Source of the DNA: Cetobacterium somerae
GTDB lineage: Bacteria; Fusobacteriota; Fusobacteriia; Fusobacteriales; Fusobacteriaceae
Assembly (NCBI RefSeq): GCF_022430525.1
Contig: NZ_CP092521.1
Location: 117,745-181,744 of the forward strand
Direction of reading: 5' to 3'
Length of the DNA stretch: 64,000 bases
Position numbers and translations under genes: made by a program. Within the stretch, counting starts at the first letter, position 1. The number at the start of each line of letters is the position of its first letter. This document shows, in pieces, positions 1 to 8,600 of this stretch. Below the pieces are notes generated by a model. It made no database searches. It was not told the DNA's origin and worked only from the letters and a program-made list of their open reading frames with translations.

Positions 1-1
1 T

Positions 2-445
2 CATCATACATTCTTAGCTGTAGATTTACAGTTGATTGCTCAAGGTGGAACAATGATTTGGCCAATGATAGCTTTAAGCAACATAGCTCAAGGATCAGCA
101 GCTGTAACAATTATGTTTTTAAATAGAAAGGATGAAAAATTAAAATCTTTGTCTCTATCGTCAGCAATTTCAGCTTGGTTAGGAGTTACTGAACCAGCTA
201 TGTTTGGAGTAAATTTAAGATTTATGTATCCTTTTTATGGAGCATTAATTGGTTCTGCACTTGCAGCTATTTATTCAACTTTAACAGGAGTTTTAGCAAA
301 CTCAATAGGAATAGGTGGACTTCCAGCATTTTTAGCTATTCAGCCTAAATTTTGGATAAACTACATTATAGCTATGGCTATAGCTTTTGTTGTACCAATT
401 ATAGCTACTTATTTATTGAGTAAAGGAAGATTTGAAAAAAAATAA
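2..445 (+). CDS. treB: Trehalose-specific PTS permease EIIC, C-terminal part (5' end outside window)
   Basis: The reading frame is open from the first bases (frame 2) and starts with residues HHTFLAVDLQLIAQGGTMIW, so the upstream part of the gene lies before the window; the TTG at 32 is not a real start. The segment holds hydrophobic membrane helices and the EIIC signatures SNIAQGSAAV and LGVTEPAMFGVN, which resemble the C-terminal half of trehalose PTS permeases (TreB/TreP). The family imports trehalose as trehalose 6-phosphate across the inner membrane. treC follows after 32 bases, and this pairing supports trehalose rather than another sugar. The protein ends in a short charged tail (GRFEKK), so no EIIA domain is fused at the C-terminus. 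Confidence 0.9.
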   Translation, partial: HHTFLAVDLQLIAQGGTMIWPMIALSNIAQGSAAVTIMFLNRKDEKLKSLSLSSAISAWLGVTEPAMFGVNLRFMYPFYGALIGSALAAIYSTLTGVLANSIGIGGLPAFLAIQPKFWINYIIAMAIAFVVPIIATYLLSKGRFEKK

Positions 446-477
446 AATTATAAATTTAAAATAAAGTGAGGAAAATT

Positions 478-2148
478 ATGTTAGAAAAAGATTGGTGGAA
501 AAGTGCCACAGTTTATCAGATATATCCGAAAAGTTTTTGTGATAGTAATGGTGATGGAATAGGAGATATTAGAGGAATTATAAGTAAACTAGATTATTTA
601 AAAAATTTAGGTGTGGATGTAGTTTGGACAACTCCTATGTATGTCTCACCAATGATGGATAACGGATATGACATAGCTGATTACTATAATATTGACCCAA
701 TATTTGGAACTATGGAAGACTTTCATCTATTATTAAATGAGATGCATAAAAAAGGAATAAAATTAATAATGGATATGGTTATTAATCATACTTCTACAGA
801 GCACTTTTGGTTTAAAGAAGCTTTAAAAGGACCAGAAAATAAATATCACAACTACTATATTTGGAAAGAGGGAACACCCAATAAAGCTCCTAATAACTGG
901 GCTTCAAAATTTGGTGGAAATGCTTGGAAATATGTGGAATCCTTAGGAAAATATTATTTACATTTATTCGATGTAACTCAAGCTGATCTTAATTGGGAGA
1001 ATCCAGAATTAAGAGCTGATATTTATAAAATGATAAATTTTTGGCTAGAAAAAGGTGTAGATGGATTTAGACTAGATGTAATAAATTTAATTTCAAAAAA
1101 TCAAAATTTTCCAGATGATAACTATGAGACTGCTACATCAGATGGAAGAAAATTTTATACAGACGGACCTAAAGTTCATGAATATTTAAAAGAATTAACA
1201 GCTAATACTTTTGGAAAATATCCAGGAAGCTTAACTGTGGGAGAGATGTCATCAACAACGATTTTCCATTGTGTAGAGTATACAAAGCCAGAAAATAAAG
1301 AGTTATCTATGGTATTTAATTTTCATCATTTAAAAGTGGATTATCCAAATGGAGAAAAATGGGCTTTAGGAGATATGGATTTTAAATCTTTAAAGGAAAT
1401 ATTTTTCAAATGGCAAGTGGGAATAGAAAATGGAGATGGATGGAGTGCAGTATTTTGGTGTAATCATGACCAGCCAAGAATTGTTTCTAGATTTGGAAAT
1501 GAAAAATATTTAAAAGAGTCTGGAAAAATGCTGGGAACAGCAATTCACATGTTAAGAGGAACCCCATATATTTATCAAGGTGAGGAGATTACAATGACTA
1601 ATCCTCATTTTGAAAATATTAATGAATATAGAGATGTAGAAGCTCTAAATAATTATAAACTACTTCTTGAAAAAGGAAAAACTATTGATGAAGCTATAGA
1701 AATTCTAGGACAAAAATCTAGAGATAATAGCAGAACTCCAGTTCAGTGGGATGATAACGAAAATGCAGGTTTTACTAAAGGAACTCCATGGATAGGTGTG
1801 TCTAAAAATTATTCATCAATAAATGTTAAAAATAACTTAAAAGATAAAGACTCGGTTTTTTATCACTATAAAAAATTGATAGAATTAAGAAAAGAGTATA
1901 AAGTTATTTCTCATGGAGATTTTATTCCCATGTATGAGGAGAGTCCACAAGTATTTGGGTATATGCGTAAATTTGAAGATGAAAAACTTTTGGTTATAAA
2001 TAATTTTTATGAAAATGAAATAGAAATTGAAATTCCAGAGATATTTGTTGGAAAAAATATTTTAATAAAAAATTACAATGATATATTATTAAATGGAAAA
2101 AAAATAAAACTGAGAGCTTATGAATCAGTTGTAATTTATTCATCTTAA
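478..2148 (+). CDS. treC: Trehalose-6-phosphate hydrolase (GH13)
   Basis: This 556-residue GH13 enzyme should split trehalose 6-phosphate, delivered by the PTS gene just upstream, into glucose and glucose 6-phosphate in the cytoplasm. The N-terminus WWKSATVYQIYPKSF is typical of the oligo-1,6-glucosidase/TreC group. GH13 motifs are visible: DMVINHTS, GFRLDV with the nucleophile near D200, VGEM with the acid/base near E256, and NHDQPR. The ATG at 478 is chosen over an in-frame GTG at 466 because the AGTGAGGA ribosome site lies between them. It is probably co-transcribed with treB and ends at a strong hairpin. Related alpha-glucosidases are hard to separate by sequence; the context decides for TreC. 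Confidence 0.93.
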   Translation: MLEKDWWKSATVYQIYPKSFCDSNGDGIGDIRGIISKLDYLKNLGVDVVWTTPMYVSPMMDNGYDIADYYNIDPIFGTMEDFHLLLNEMHKKGIKLIMDMVINHTSTEHFWFKEALKGPENKYHNYYIWKEGTPNKAPNNWASKFGGNAWKYVESLGKYYLHLFDVTQADLNWENPELRADIYKMINFWLEKGVDGFRLDVINLISKNQNFPDDNYETATSDGRKFYTDGPKVHEYLKELTANTFGKYPGSLTVGEMSSTTIFHCVEYTKPENKELSMVFNFHHLKVDYPNGEKWALGDMDFKSLKEIFFKWQVGIENGDGWSAVFWCNHDQPRIVSRFGNEKYLKESGKMLGTAIHMLRGTPYIYQGEEITMTNPHFENINEYRDVEALNNYKLLLEKGKTIDEAIEILGQKSRDNSRTPVQWDDNENAGFTKGTPWIGVSKNYSSINVKNNLKDKDSVFYHYKKLIELRKEYKVISHGDFIPMYEESPQVFGYMRKFEDEKLLVINNFYENEIEIEIPEIFVGKNILIKNYNDILLNGKKIKLRAYESVVIYSS

Positions 2149-2151
2149 AAA

Positions 2152-2175
2152 AAGAACCTCATTTTTGAGGTTCTT
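2152..2175. terminator. Bidirectional intrinsic terminator between treC and panE-like gene
   Basis: Ten-base perfect arms AAGAACCTCA / TGAGGTTCTT around a TTTT loop, with A-run before and T-run after, so it can end treC on the plus strand and the convergent ketopantoate-reductase gene on the minus strand. Confidence 0.85.
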
Positions 2176-2177
2176 TT

Positions 2178-3107
2178 CTATTTAATAAGTAACTCTTCTT
2201 TAGAATGTATAAGCATTGTTAAAAGATCATTATATGGAGTTGAGATATCAAATTCTTTTCCTTTTTTTGAAATATAACCGTTGATATAGTCAATCTCTGT
2301 AAGTCGATGATTTTGTATTAAATCTTGATGCATAGATGGAAAGTGTTCTCCAGCTTCATTAGGATCATAGGTTTGTTCAACATTTTTTATAATTTCATCA
2401 ATATTTAAAAAGATATTATATTTATTAGCTATTTGTGAAAACTCCTGAATTATTTTTGTAATAATTTTTTTAGAGTTTTTAAGTTGACCAAACTCTTCAA
2501 TATTACAGTCTAGAATGGTACAAGTACTATTTAACACACCATTGATACAAGCTTTTTTCCAAATTGAAAGAACAACATTTTTACTATAAACTGCATTAAG
2601 ATTTGCATTATTTAAAGTTTGACATATTTTTTTTGCAGTATCTTCCATAGTTGGGTCTAAATTTTGAATCTCCAAGTTTCCACTTCCTGTTAGCTTAACA
2701 TGTCCAGGACCAATAAGTTCCGATGTCCATAAAGTAACTCCCATAAATATATTTTTCATATCTACAAACTCAGATATTGTTTCACTATGGCCTAATCCAT
2801 TTAATAAGCAAAGAACTTTTGTATTTTTTCCAATTATTTTATTAATACTTTTTAGCATTGACTTTAATCCCATTGATTTAGTGAATAAAATTATCAATTC
2901 TGGAATTTCTATTGCCTCTTCAGGAAGAAAAATAGGAATTTTAATTGAATTTAATTTGTTATTCTCTTCAATTAAAAGTCCATTTTTATTTATTATATTA
3001 ACATGTTCTTTCCAAGTGTCAACTAAAAACACATCATTTCCAGATTGTTGTAACATATATCCAAATCTTGAGCCCATAGCTCCAGCTCCAATTATTGCAA
3101 TTTTCAT
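2178..3107 (-). CDS. panE: 2-dehydropantoate 2-reductase family protein (ApbA/PanE)
   Basis: The 309-residue product begins MKIAIIGAGAMGSRFGYML, a GxGxxG NADPH-binding Rossmann fold, and continues with the family's usual two-domain length. The middle segment VLSIWKKACINGVLNSTC carries the lysine-plus-asparagine pattern of ketopantoate reductases. Family role: NADPH reduction of ketopantoate to pantoate in coenzyme A synthesis. No panB or panC is nearby, so the substrate is not confirmed by context, and many ApbA-family members act on other 2-keto acids. The start has an AGGAG site about ten bases upstream. Monocistronic and convergent with treC. Confidence 0.8.
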   Translation of the reverse strand: MKIAIIGAGAMGSRFGYMLQQSGNDVFLVDTWKEHVNIINKNGLLIEENNKLNSIKIPIFLPEEAIEIPELIILFTKSMGLKSMLKSINKIIGKNTKVLCLLNGLGHSETISEFVDMKNIFMGVTLWTSELIGPGHVKLTGSGNLEIQNLDPTMEDTAKKICQTLNNANLNAVYSKNVVLSIWKKACINGVLNSTCTILDCNIEEFGQLKNSKKIITKIIQEFSQIANKYNIFLNIDEIIKNVEQTYDPNEAGEHFPSMHQDLIQNHRLTEIDYINGYISKKGKEFDISTPYNDLLTMLIHSKEELLIK

Positions 3108-3307
3108 ATCTAATTATCTCCTTTGTTTCTATAATTAATATTTTGTTATGTATATTTGATTTTATCATAAAAAATTTTAAAAAAACTTGATTAAAATCAA
3201 TATTATGTATATTTTTTTTAAGTACTTTAAAGATAATACAAATTTAAAAAGAAATATGTTAAAATTTTGTATGACTTAGTTAGAAAAGTTATTTGAAAGG
3301 AAAATAT

Positions 3308-4006
3308 ATGACATTTTTAGAGTATAGAAAAAATTTAATAAAAGATATTTTAAAATTTAATCCACAAAGAAAAGAGTATAGAAAAGGAGAAATTTTGACA
3401 GACATTAGTTTTTCTAATGAAAAAATTTTGATTATAGATAAAGGATTGATTAGATATTATCAAAATTTTTGTGAAGAAAAAGAATTTTTATTAGGATGTT
3501 ATTCAAAGGAGAATATAATTATTTTAAATAGAATAAGTGATTTTTTAGATGGAGACAAGTATTTAGAAAACTTTTATATAGAAGTCTGTGAGGACACAAT
3601 ATGTTATATTATAGATAAAAAATTTTTAAAAAATTTATATAGTCAGGATATAGATTTGCATGAGAAAATTTTAGAATATACTTCTATTTTTTATCAAAAG
3701 TTATTTTTTCAAATAAGAGATATTAAATTATTTACTATGGAGAATGCAGTATTGTCATTATTGATTAGAGCATACAGAACTTATGGTAATAATAATGAGA
3801 ATAGTTTTATTAATCATAAGATTTTAAATAAAAATATTGCAAAATCTTTAAATTCAACAGAGGAAACAGTTTCAAGAATAATTACAAAATTAAAAAAAGA
3901 GGGTTTTCTATCTATTAAAAATAAACATTTTTTTCTTGAAAATTTAGAAGAGATTGAGGAGAGATTAGGATGTAAATATTGTAGAAAAAGTATTTGCTAT
4001 TTCTAA
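3308..4006 (+). CDS. Crp/Fnr-family transcriptional regulator
   Basis: A 232-residue protein with an N-terminal cyclic-nucleotide-like beta-roll domain (about residues 20-115) and a C-terminal winged helix (NKNIAKSLNSTEETVSRIITKLKKEGFL). The ATG at 3308 sits six bases after AAGGA; an upstream in-frame TTG at 3293 overlaps that site and is rejected. The C-terminal tail CKYCRKSICYF has three cysteines; whether they bind metal or a cluster is not known. It stands alone, flanked by a minus-strand gene upstream and a structured intergenic region downstream, so its targets cannot be inferred. Confidence 0.85.
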   Translation: MTFLEYRKNLIKDILKFNPQRKEYRKGEILTDISFSNEKILIIDKGLIRYYQNFCEEKEFLLGCYSKENIIILNRISDFLDGDKYLENFYIEVCEDTICYIIDKKFLKNLYSQDIDLHEKILEYTSIFYQKLFFQIRDIKLFTMENAVLSLLIRAYRTYGNNNENSFINHKILNKNIAKSLNSTEETVSRIITKLKKEGFLSIKNKHFFLENLEEIEERLGCKYCRKSICYF

Positions 4007-4076
4007 TAAAAAAAATAAAGAAAAAGATTCTAGTGAAAGAAATCTTTAATTAATAAAAAGGAAATTCTGAATTTAG

Positions 4077-4152
4077 AACGAATGATAGAGCATACCTTAT
4101 TAAGTATTAAATTCGTTTCAAATCGAGTAAACAAACCCTTGTTTATTTGAAA
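4077..4152 (+). other. Structured intergenic segment, possible small RNA
   Basis: Between the Crp/Fnr gene and the following terminator, nested dyads are visible: AACGAAT (4077-4083) with ATTCGTT (4111-4117), TTTCAAAT (4116-4123) with ATTTGAAA (4145-4152), and inside that TAAACAA / TTGTTTA closed by an ACCC loop. The 4181-4208 terminator follows. The arrangement could be a 3' UTR structure or a short RNA; no known family is recognised. Confidence 0.3.
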
Positions 4153-4180
4153 GTTGTTAATTTTTATTCTAGAGAATAAA

Positions 4181-4208
4181 AAAAGAACTAGATTTTTCTA
4201 GTTCTTTT
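4181..4208. terminator. Bidirectional intrinsic terminator
   Basis: Twelve-base perfect arms AAAAGAACTAGA / TCTAGTTCTTTT with a TTTT loop, flanked by A and T runs. It can serve the plus-strand region after the Crp/Fnr gene and the minus-strand gamma-glutamylcyclotransferase gene. Confidence 0.85.
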
Positions 4209-4214
4209 TTTATC

Positions 4215-4616
4215 TTAATTTTTATATTTTTTCCAATCTCCTGAAGCAATAGGAATTAAATTATTATACGAAAATTTCGGATTAGTTGTATTATAAACAT
4301 AAACATCTAAAATTTCTATTTCACCAGTTTCTAAATTCTTAATCTCTTTTTTTATTTTATTATATTCATTATTAGGATTATTTTCACCAAAATAATTTTC
4401 CATATTATCAATAGCTTTTAAATCACAATTTTCAACGGTTATAATTTCTCCAATTACAATTCCATCTTCTTCTAATAGAGCAGGATATTCTTGATCCTTA
4501 ATAGCATATAGTTTACCTATAACTTCACCTAGTTCAATTTTTTTAGCTGCACCATTTATATACTTATTGAAATTAAAAAATCCCTCTCTTAAGCTTCCAT
4601 AAACAAAAATTTTCAT
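4215..4616 (-). CDS. Gamma-glutamylcyclotransferase-like (AIG2/GGCT fold) protein
   Basis: The 133-residue product starts MKIFVYGSLREG, the YGSLR glycine-loop signature of the GGCT/AIG2-like fold. The acidic segment DNMENYFGENNPNNEY lies where the family carries its catalytic glutamate. Family members cyclise gamma-glutamyl groups to 5-oxoproline, but bacterial paralogues act on varied gamma-glutamyl compounds, so the substrate stays open. The length is usual for a single-domain member. The start has a GGAGGATAACT leader. Monocistronic. Confidence 0.8.
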   Translation of the reverse strand: MKIFVYGSLREGFFNFNKYINGAAKKIELGEVIGKLYAIKDQEYPALLEEDGIVIGEIITVENCDLKAIDNMENYFGENNPNNEYNKIKKEIKNLETGEIEILDVYVYNTTNPKFSYNNLIPIASGDWKKYKN

Positions 4617-4777
4617 AGTTATCCTCCTTATTAATAAAAATATTTATCCTTAAATGGTAGCACAGAATGGAAGGTTTGTCTAAAAAATATTTTTTGACAT
4701 AAATCTGTAATAATTTTTTATTAAGATATATTTAAGAAAAAATTACTTAGAGAATTTAATTGAAGGAGAATTAAGAG

Positions 4778-5125
4778 ATGAAGAGAATTTTATTAATAGG
4801 GATTTTAATTTTTAAAGGATTAGCTTTTGCTAATGAACAAGATATAAATTTTGATGAATTAAAGCAAAATTTAAAAATAGAACAACAAATAATTTTTGAT
4901 GAAATTTTTGATTTAAATGAAAAATTAATAGATAGCTATAAAGTGGAATTAAAATATTTGAGTACTTCTGATTTTAGTTATAATGAAAAGGTAAAATTTT
5001 TAGAATTGAAAATTAAGGAGTTAGAAAAGGATAAAGATTCTGAAATTCAAAAGCTAAAAAAAGATTTAATTAAAAATCCAAAAAGATATAAAATTGGTAG
5101 TGAAGGAACTTCTTCCTTAATTTAG
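4778..5125 (+). CDS. Small secreted coiled-coil protein, unknown function
   Basis: Not recognised by family. The 115-residue product has a short signal peptide (MKRILLIGILIFKGLAFA, likely cleaved after residue 18) followed by an almost wholly helical, charged sequence with heptad-like spacing (FLELKIKELEKDKDSEIQKL). Size and layout recall the fusobacterial adhesin FadA (signal peptide plus a short helical hairpin), but I see no clear sequence match, so this is only an architectural comparison. GAAGGAG stands before the ATG, and a TTGACA box lies at 4694-4699 although its -10 partner is unclear. The next small gene starts 42 bases after its stop. Confidence 0.6.
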   Translation: MKRILLIGILIFKGLAFANEQDINFDELKQNLKIEQQIIFDEIFDLNEKLIDSYKVELKYLSTSDFSYNEKVKFLELKIKELEKDKDSEIQKLKKDLIKNPKRYKIGSEGTSSLI

Positions 5126-5167
5126 TATAAATCTTTGAATATAATTATTTTAAGAGGAGATGATAAT

Positions 5168-5377
5168 ATGAAAATTATAAGTGAAGTAGATATTATGGGT
5201 AGATGGGAAATTGCTATTGAAACAAATAATGAGCGAGAGCAAGATATTATAAAAGAGAAAATTGATGAGATTGGAGCAGAATTTATGGAGTCAGGTGTTT
5301 CTGAGATTATAGTTTATGCTACTGGTGCTCAAAAAATCAAGTTAATTAGCTTTGTTTCAAATAATGAAAAAATATAA
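5168..5377 (+). CDS. Small hypothetical protein (69 aa)
   Basis: The frame can be extended back to 5135, but the ATG at 5168 has the only good ribosome site (AAGAGGAG about nine bases upstream). The 69-residue sequence MKIISEVDIMGRWEIAIETN continues with an alternating helix and strand pattern (REQDIIKEKIDEIGAEFMES then SEIIVYATGAQKIKLISFV). No domain is recognised. It is cytoplasmic, with no signal peptide, probably co-transcribed with the preceding secreted protein gene, and ends at its own terminator. Confidence 0.6.
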   Translation: MKIISEVDIMGRWEIAIETNNEREQDIIKEKIDEIGAEFMESGVSEIIVYATGAQKIKLISFVSNNEKI

Positions 5378-5382
5378 AATTT

Positions 5383-5406
5383 AAAAGACTGAGAAATCAG
5401 TCTTTT
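5383..5406 (+). terminator. Intrinsic terminator
   Basis: Arms AAAAGACTGA / TCAGTCTTTT with a GAAA tetraloop followed by a T-run; ends the two-gene unit 4778-5377 and insulates the riboswitch-controlled adhesin gene. Confidence 0.85.
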
Positions 5407-5444
5407 TTTAATTACTTTGTTATTATTTTTTTAAAAGAGGTTGT

Positions 5445-5474
5445 TTATTGAAAGAAAAAGGTGTAATATATAAT
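5445..5474 (+). promoter_or_regulatory. Probable promoter of the riboswitch/adhesin transcript
   Basis: A perfect -10 TATAAT lies at 5469-5474 with TTATTG at 5445-5450, an 18-base spacer. Transcription would start near 5480, just before the riboswitch. Confidence 0.5.
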
Positions 5475-5489
5475 AATATAAAGACAATA

Positions 5490-5566
5490 TTTACAAAAAT
5501 TAGCAAACTACGGGAAACTATAGGACGCAAAGCTAAAGGGCCTTCAAAATGGCAGCCAGTTGCACT
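5490..5566 (+). promoter_or_regulatory. Cyclic di-GMP-I (GEMM) riboswitch
   Basis: The segment contains the conserved GEMM-I core in order: GCAAAC, a GGAAAC tetraloop-type hairpin, GGACGCAAAGC, a GGGCCT receptor and GGCAGCC. This is the aptamer class that binds cyclic di-GMP. It is followed directly by an intrinsic terminator (5561-5605) that overlaps the 3' edge of the aptamer, and then by the autotransporter gene 53 bases on. The layout indicates transcription control of a surface adhesin by c-di-GMP; the sign of control cannot be read safely from the sequence. Confidence 0.9.
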
Positions 5567-5605
5567 TATTCACTTGTTTAAAAGTGGATAAGTGCATTTT
5601 TTTTT
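5561..5605 (+). terminator. Riboswitch expression-platform terminator
   Basis: Fifteen-base arms TGCACTTATTCACTT / AAGTGGATAAGTGCA pair completely (one G-U) around GTTTAA and run into nine T residues at 5597-5605. It lies between the c-di-GMP aptamer and the adhesin start codon, so it should act as a regulated terminator. Confidence 0.88.
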
Positions 5606-5658
5606 GAATATAAAATTACAATAAATATATATAATAAAAAACGGTTGGGAGGAAAACA

Positions 5659-8600
5659 ATGAACAAATTTTTAGAGGAGAGAACTTTAAAACGATACTTA
5701 AAAAGAAGAGTAACTTTTACACTTTCACTACTTGTTAATTTTTTGATAACAGGTGGCATTTATGCCCAAGAAGAACCTTTAATTAAAGATGAAGAGAAGG
5801 TTTTAGAGGAAATGTTTTATAAAAAAAGTGATGAACGAAAAACACAAATATTTTTTGTGGGAGATCATAATCATACAAATGGTAGCAAAGATGGAGATAA
5901 GTCAGCTTTTGGAGATTTTTTTGTAAAAGAGGAGCAAATTAATGATAAACCAGCTGAAAAGATTCCAGATAAGAAACCAGAAGAAAACAAACCAGACAAT
6001 GGATTTGTAGACAATATTATAAAAAATCATGATTTGGAAATTATGGATTCATTTATTACAGAGTTAAGTTTAAAAGATTTTGATATAAATAGTAAGCTAC
6101 CAAATATTTCAACAAAAGAGCATTTAGACAATAGAAATATAAATAATATAAAAAATGAAAATTTATCGTTAAAAAAAATAGAAAAACCAGATTCATTCGA
6201 AATAACTCAGATAAATAATCCTGAACCACCTAAGATAGAGGAAATATCTATTCCAAATATAATAATCCCAGATATGAAAACTTATTCATCTGTTAATGCA
6301 GATGAACCATGGTTTTGGGAAGCAATAAGTCAAGGTTCGTATAAGAAGGGGCACAATGCAACTATTTCTGAAGTTATAATGGAATCTGGAAATTGGGATA
6401 TAAATATAGCCGGGAGTTCAGCTTTAGATGGGTGGAGTGGAGAGATAGTAAATTATACTGCAAAATATGCTTCTCCATATCCAAAATATGCTATAACTAA
6501 TAGAACTTACCAAACAAATGGAATTATAGGGGAAGGGAATGCAGGAATATATAGAGTAATTGGGTCTCCATATAGTTCTTTTGAAAAAGAAACAAAAGTG
6601 AATATAGATGCTAAAAATAGAGTTAAAGATTCACAAGGAGAATATGTGTTGAGACAATTTATTCATTATGATCCTCATGGAGATAAAGCTCAAAAATTGG
6701 AAGATATAAAAGAGTTAACAGCTGAAGAGAGAAATGAAGTGCAATCTTTATATGATAACTATGGGTTATATGGAAAAAGTGAGAATGCAGTATCCATGAT
6801 TTTATCACTAAAAGGAGATATAAAATTAGTTGGAAATTCCATTAATATAGTAGGGCTTCAAGGGCATACTAAAAGAACGGAATCTTTAAATCCTTATTTA
6901 TTAAATAGTGGGAATATATCAGTGGAGGGAAATAGTAATGTAATATTTGCATATACTGAAGCTACAGAATTTTATGGAGAGAAAAGAGATTATTTTACAA
7001 CTAATTATGGAGATGGAAATATTACAATAAAAGATGGAACACAAAATTTTATCATGTTATTTAATAAAGATTATGCGAATAATCAGGAAGATTCTCATAA
7101 CTTTAAAAACTCTGGAAAAATAAGTATTTTAGATGGAATACAAAATATAGGAATTTATGTAAAAAAAGAGATTAATAATGGAACAATAGATTTACAAACC
7201 CCAATTACAATTTTAGGTGGAACACAAAATATAGGATTTGTACATAAATTAGAAAGTGAGCATCCTGATAGAAATTTATTAAATGAGAAATCAAATATAA
7301 ATTTAGAGATTTTGGGTGGAACAAATAACGTTGCGATAGTAAATGAAAATACTCAAAAATATGGAACTCATAAGATTAAGATTGAAAATTCTGAAAACTC
7401 TATCGGAGTAGTTTCTTCAAATGGAGAGTTAAATTTAAACACAGGAGTTCTATCAATAACAGGAGATAATAAAGAAGCTATTGGACTTTTAACAAGTGGA
7501 GGAAATATCAAATCAAATGGTGATATTGTAGTTGAAAATGGTTTAGAAAATAAAGTAGCAATAGCTAGAGATGGAAATACTATAGATTTACTTGGAAAAA
7601 TTAATGTGAACACGAGAGATTCAAAAATATTTTATTCAGAAGGAGAGAATTCATCTATAATTATAAATGTGGATAATTTGGATGTAAACTTAACAGGTGA
7701 AAGTATAGGAGCATTTGCGAATAAAGGTGACATAACAATTTTATCAAGTACTAAATCAAAATTGAAAGATACTATTTCTAATTCATCTATAACAATAGAT
7801 AATTCAAAAGAGGCTATAAGTAAAGGTGTAGGTCTTTATGCTGAAAATGGAGGAAAAATTCACGGGAAAAATTTGAATTTAAAAGTTATAAATGGTCAGG
7901 CAGGAGTTGCTTCAGTTGGAGTTGATTCTACAATTGACCTAGAGGGAGCAACAATTGATTATAGTGGAAATGGTTATGCAGTTTATACAAATGGAGGAGA
8001 TGTAAATCTACAAAATGGAACAATTATTTTAAGAGGAAGAGGAGTTGGAGTAGAAGCGGATTTAGAGTCAAAATCAACTTTAGTTAATCTTTCAGGTGGA
8101 AAAATAGTTGTAACTTCAAATGATGCAGTGGCAACTAAACTAGTTAATACAAACAGTGATTTATATGTATCAAAATTAAAGTCAGGAATAGAAGGAATTT
8201 TAAATGTAGTATCTATTGAAGGTGGCATTGGAGTAGATGGAAAAATTTGTAACTCATTTAAAATTGCTGCAATTGATGGAGGAAATTTAAATATAGATAC
8301 AGATATAGAAAAAAATTCAAATCAACCAGACGAAATAGGAGATTTCTATTATAAAAGATTTTTAGGACAACACTTAAAGTTAAATTTAGAAGCTGGAAAA
8401 AAAGTAGTTGCAAATGTATTAACCACTGATGCTGATAAATATTATAGTGGACAAGTATCTGGTCTAGAAAATAGTTCGAGCAAACTTGCGAAAAGTAATG
8501 ATGAAACGCAAATAAATTTAGGAGCAAATTCGATAGTTGATGTTGACAGAATAGATTCTGGAAATGGTGCTATTGGAGCGTATATTGATTTTGGAAAAAT

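Noticed and set aside
2881..3138. 85-codon plus-strand frame opposite the ketopantoate-reductase gene
   Set aside because: It lies antisense to a clear Rossmann-fold gene and runs over its promoter; the translation is low-complexity.
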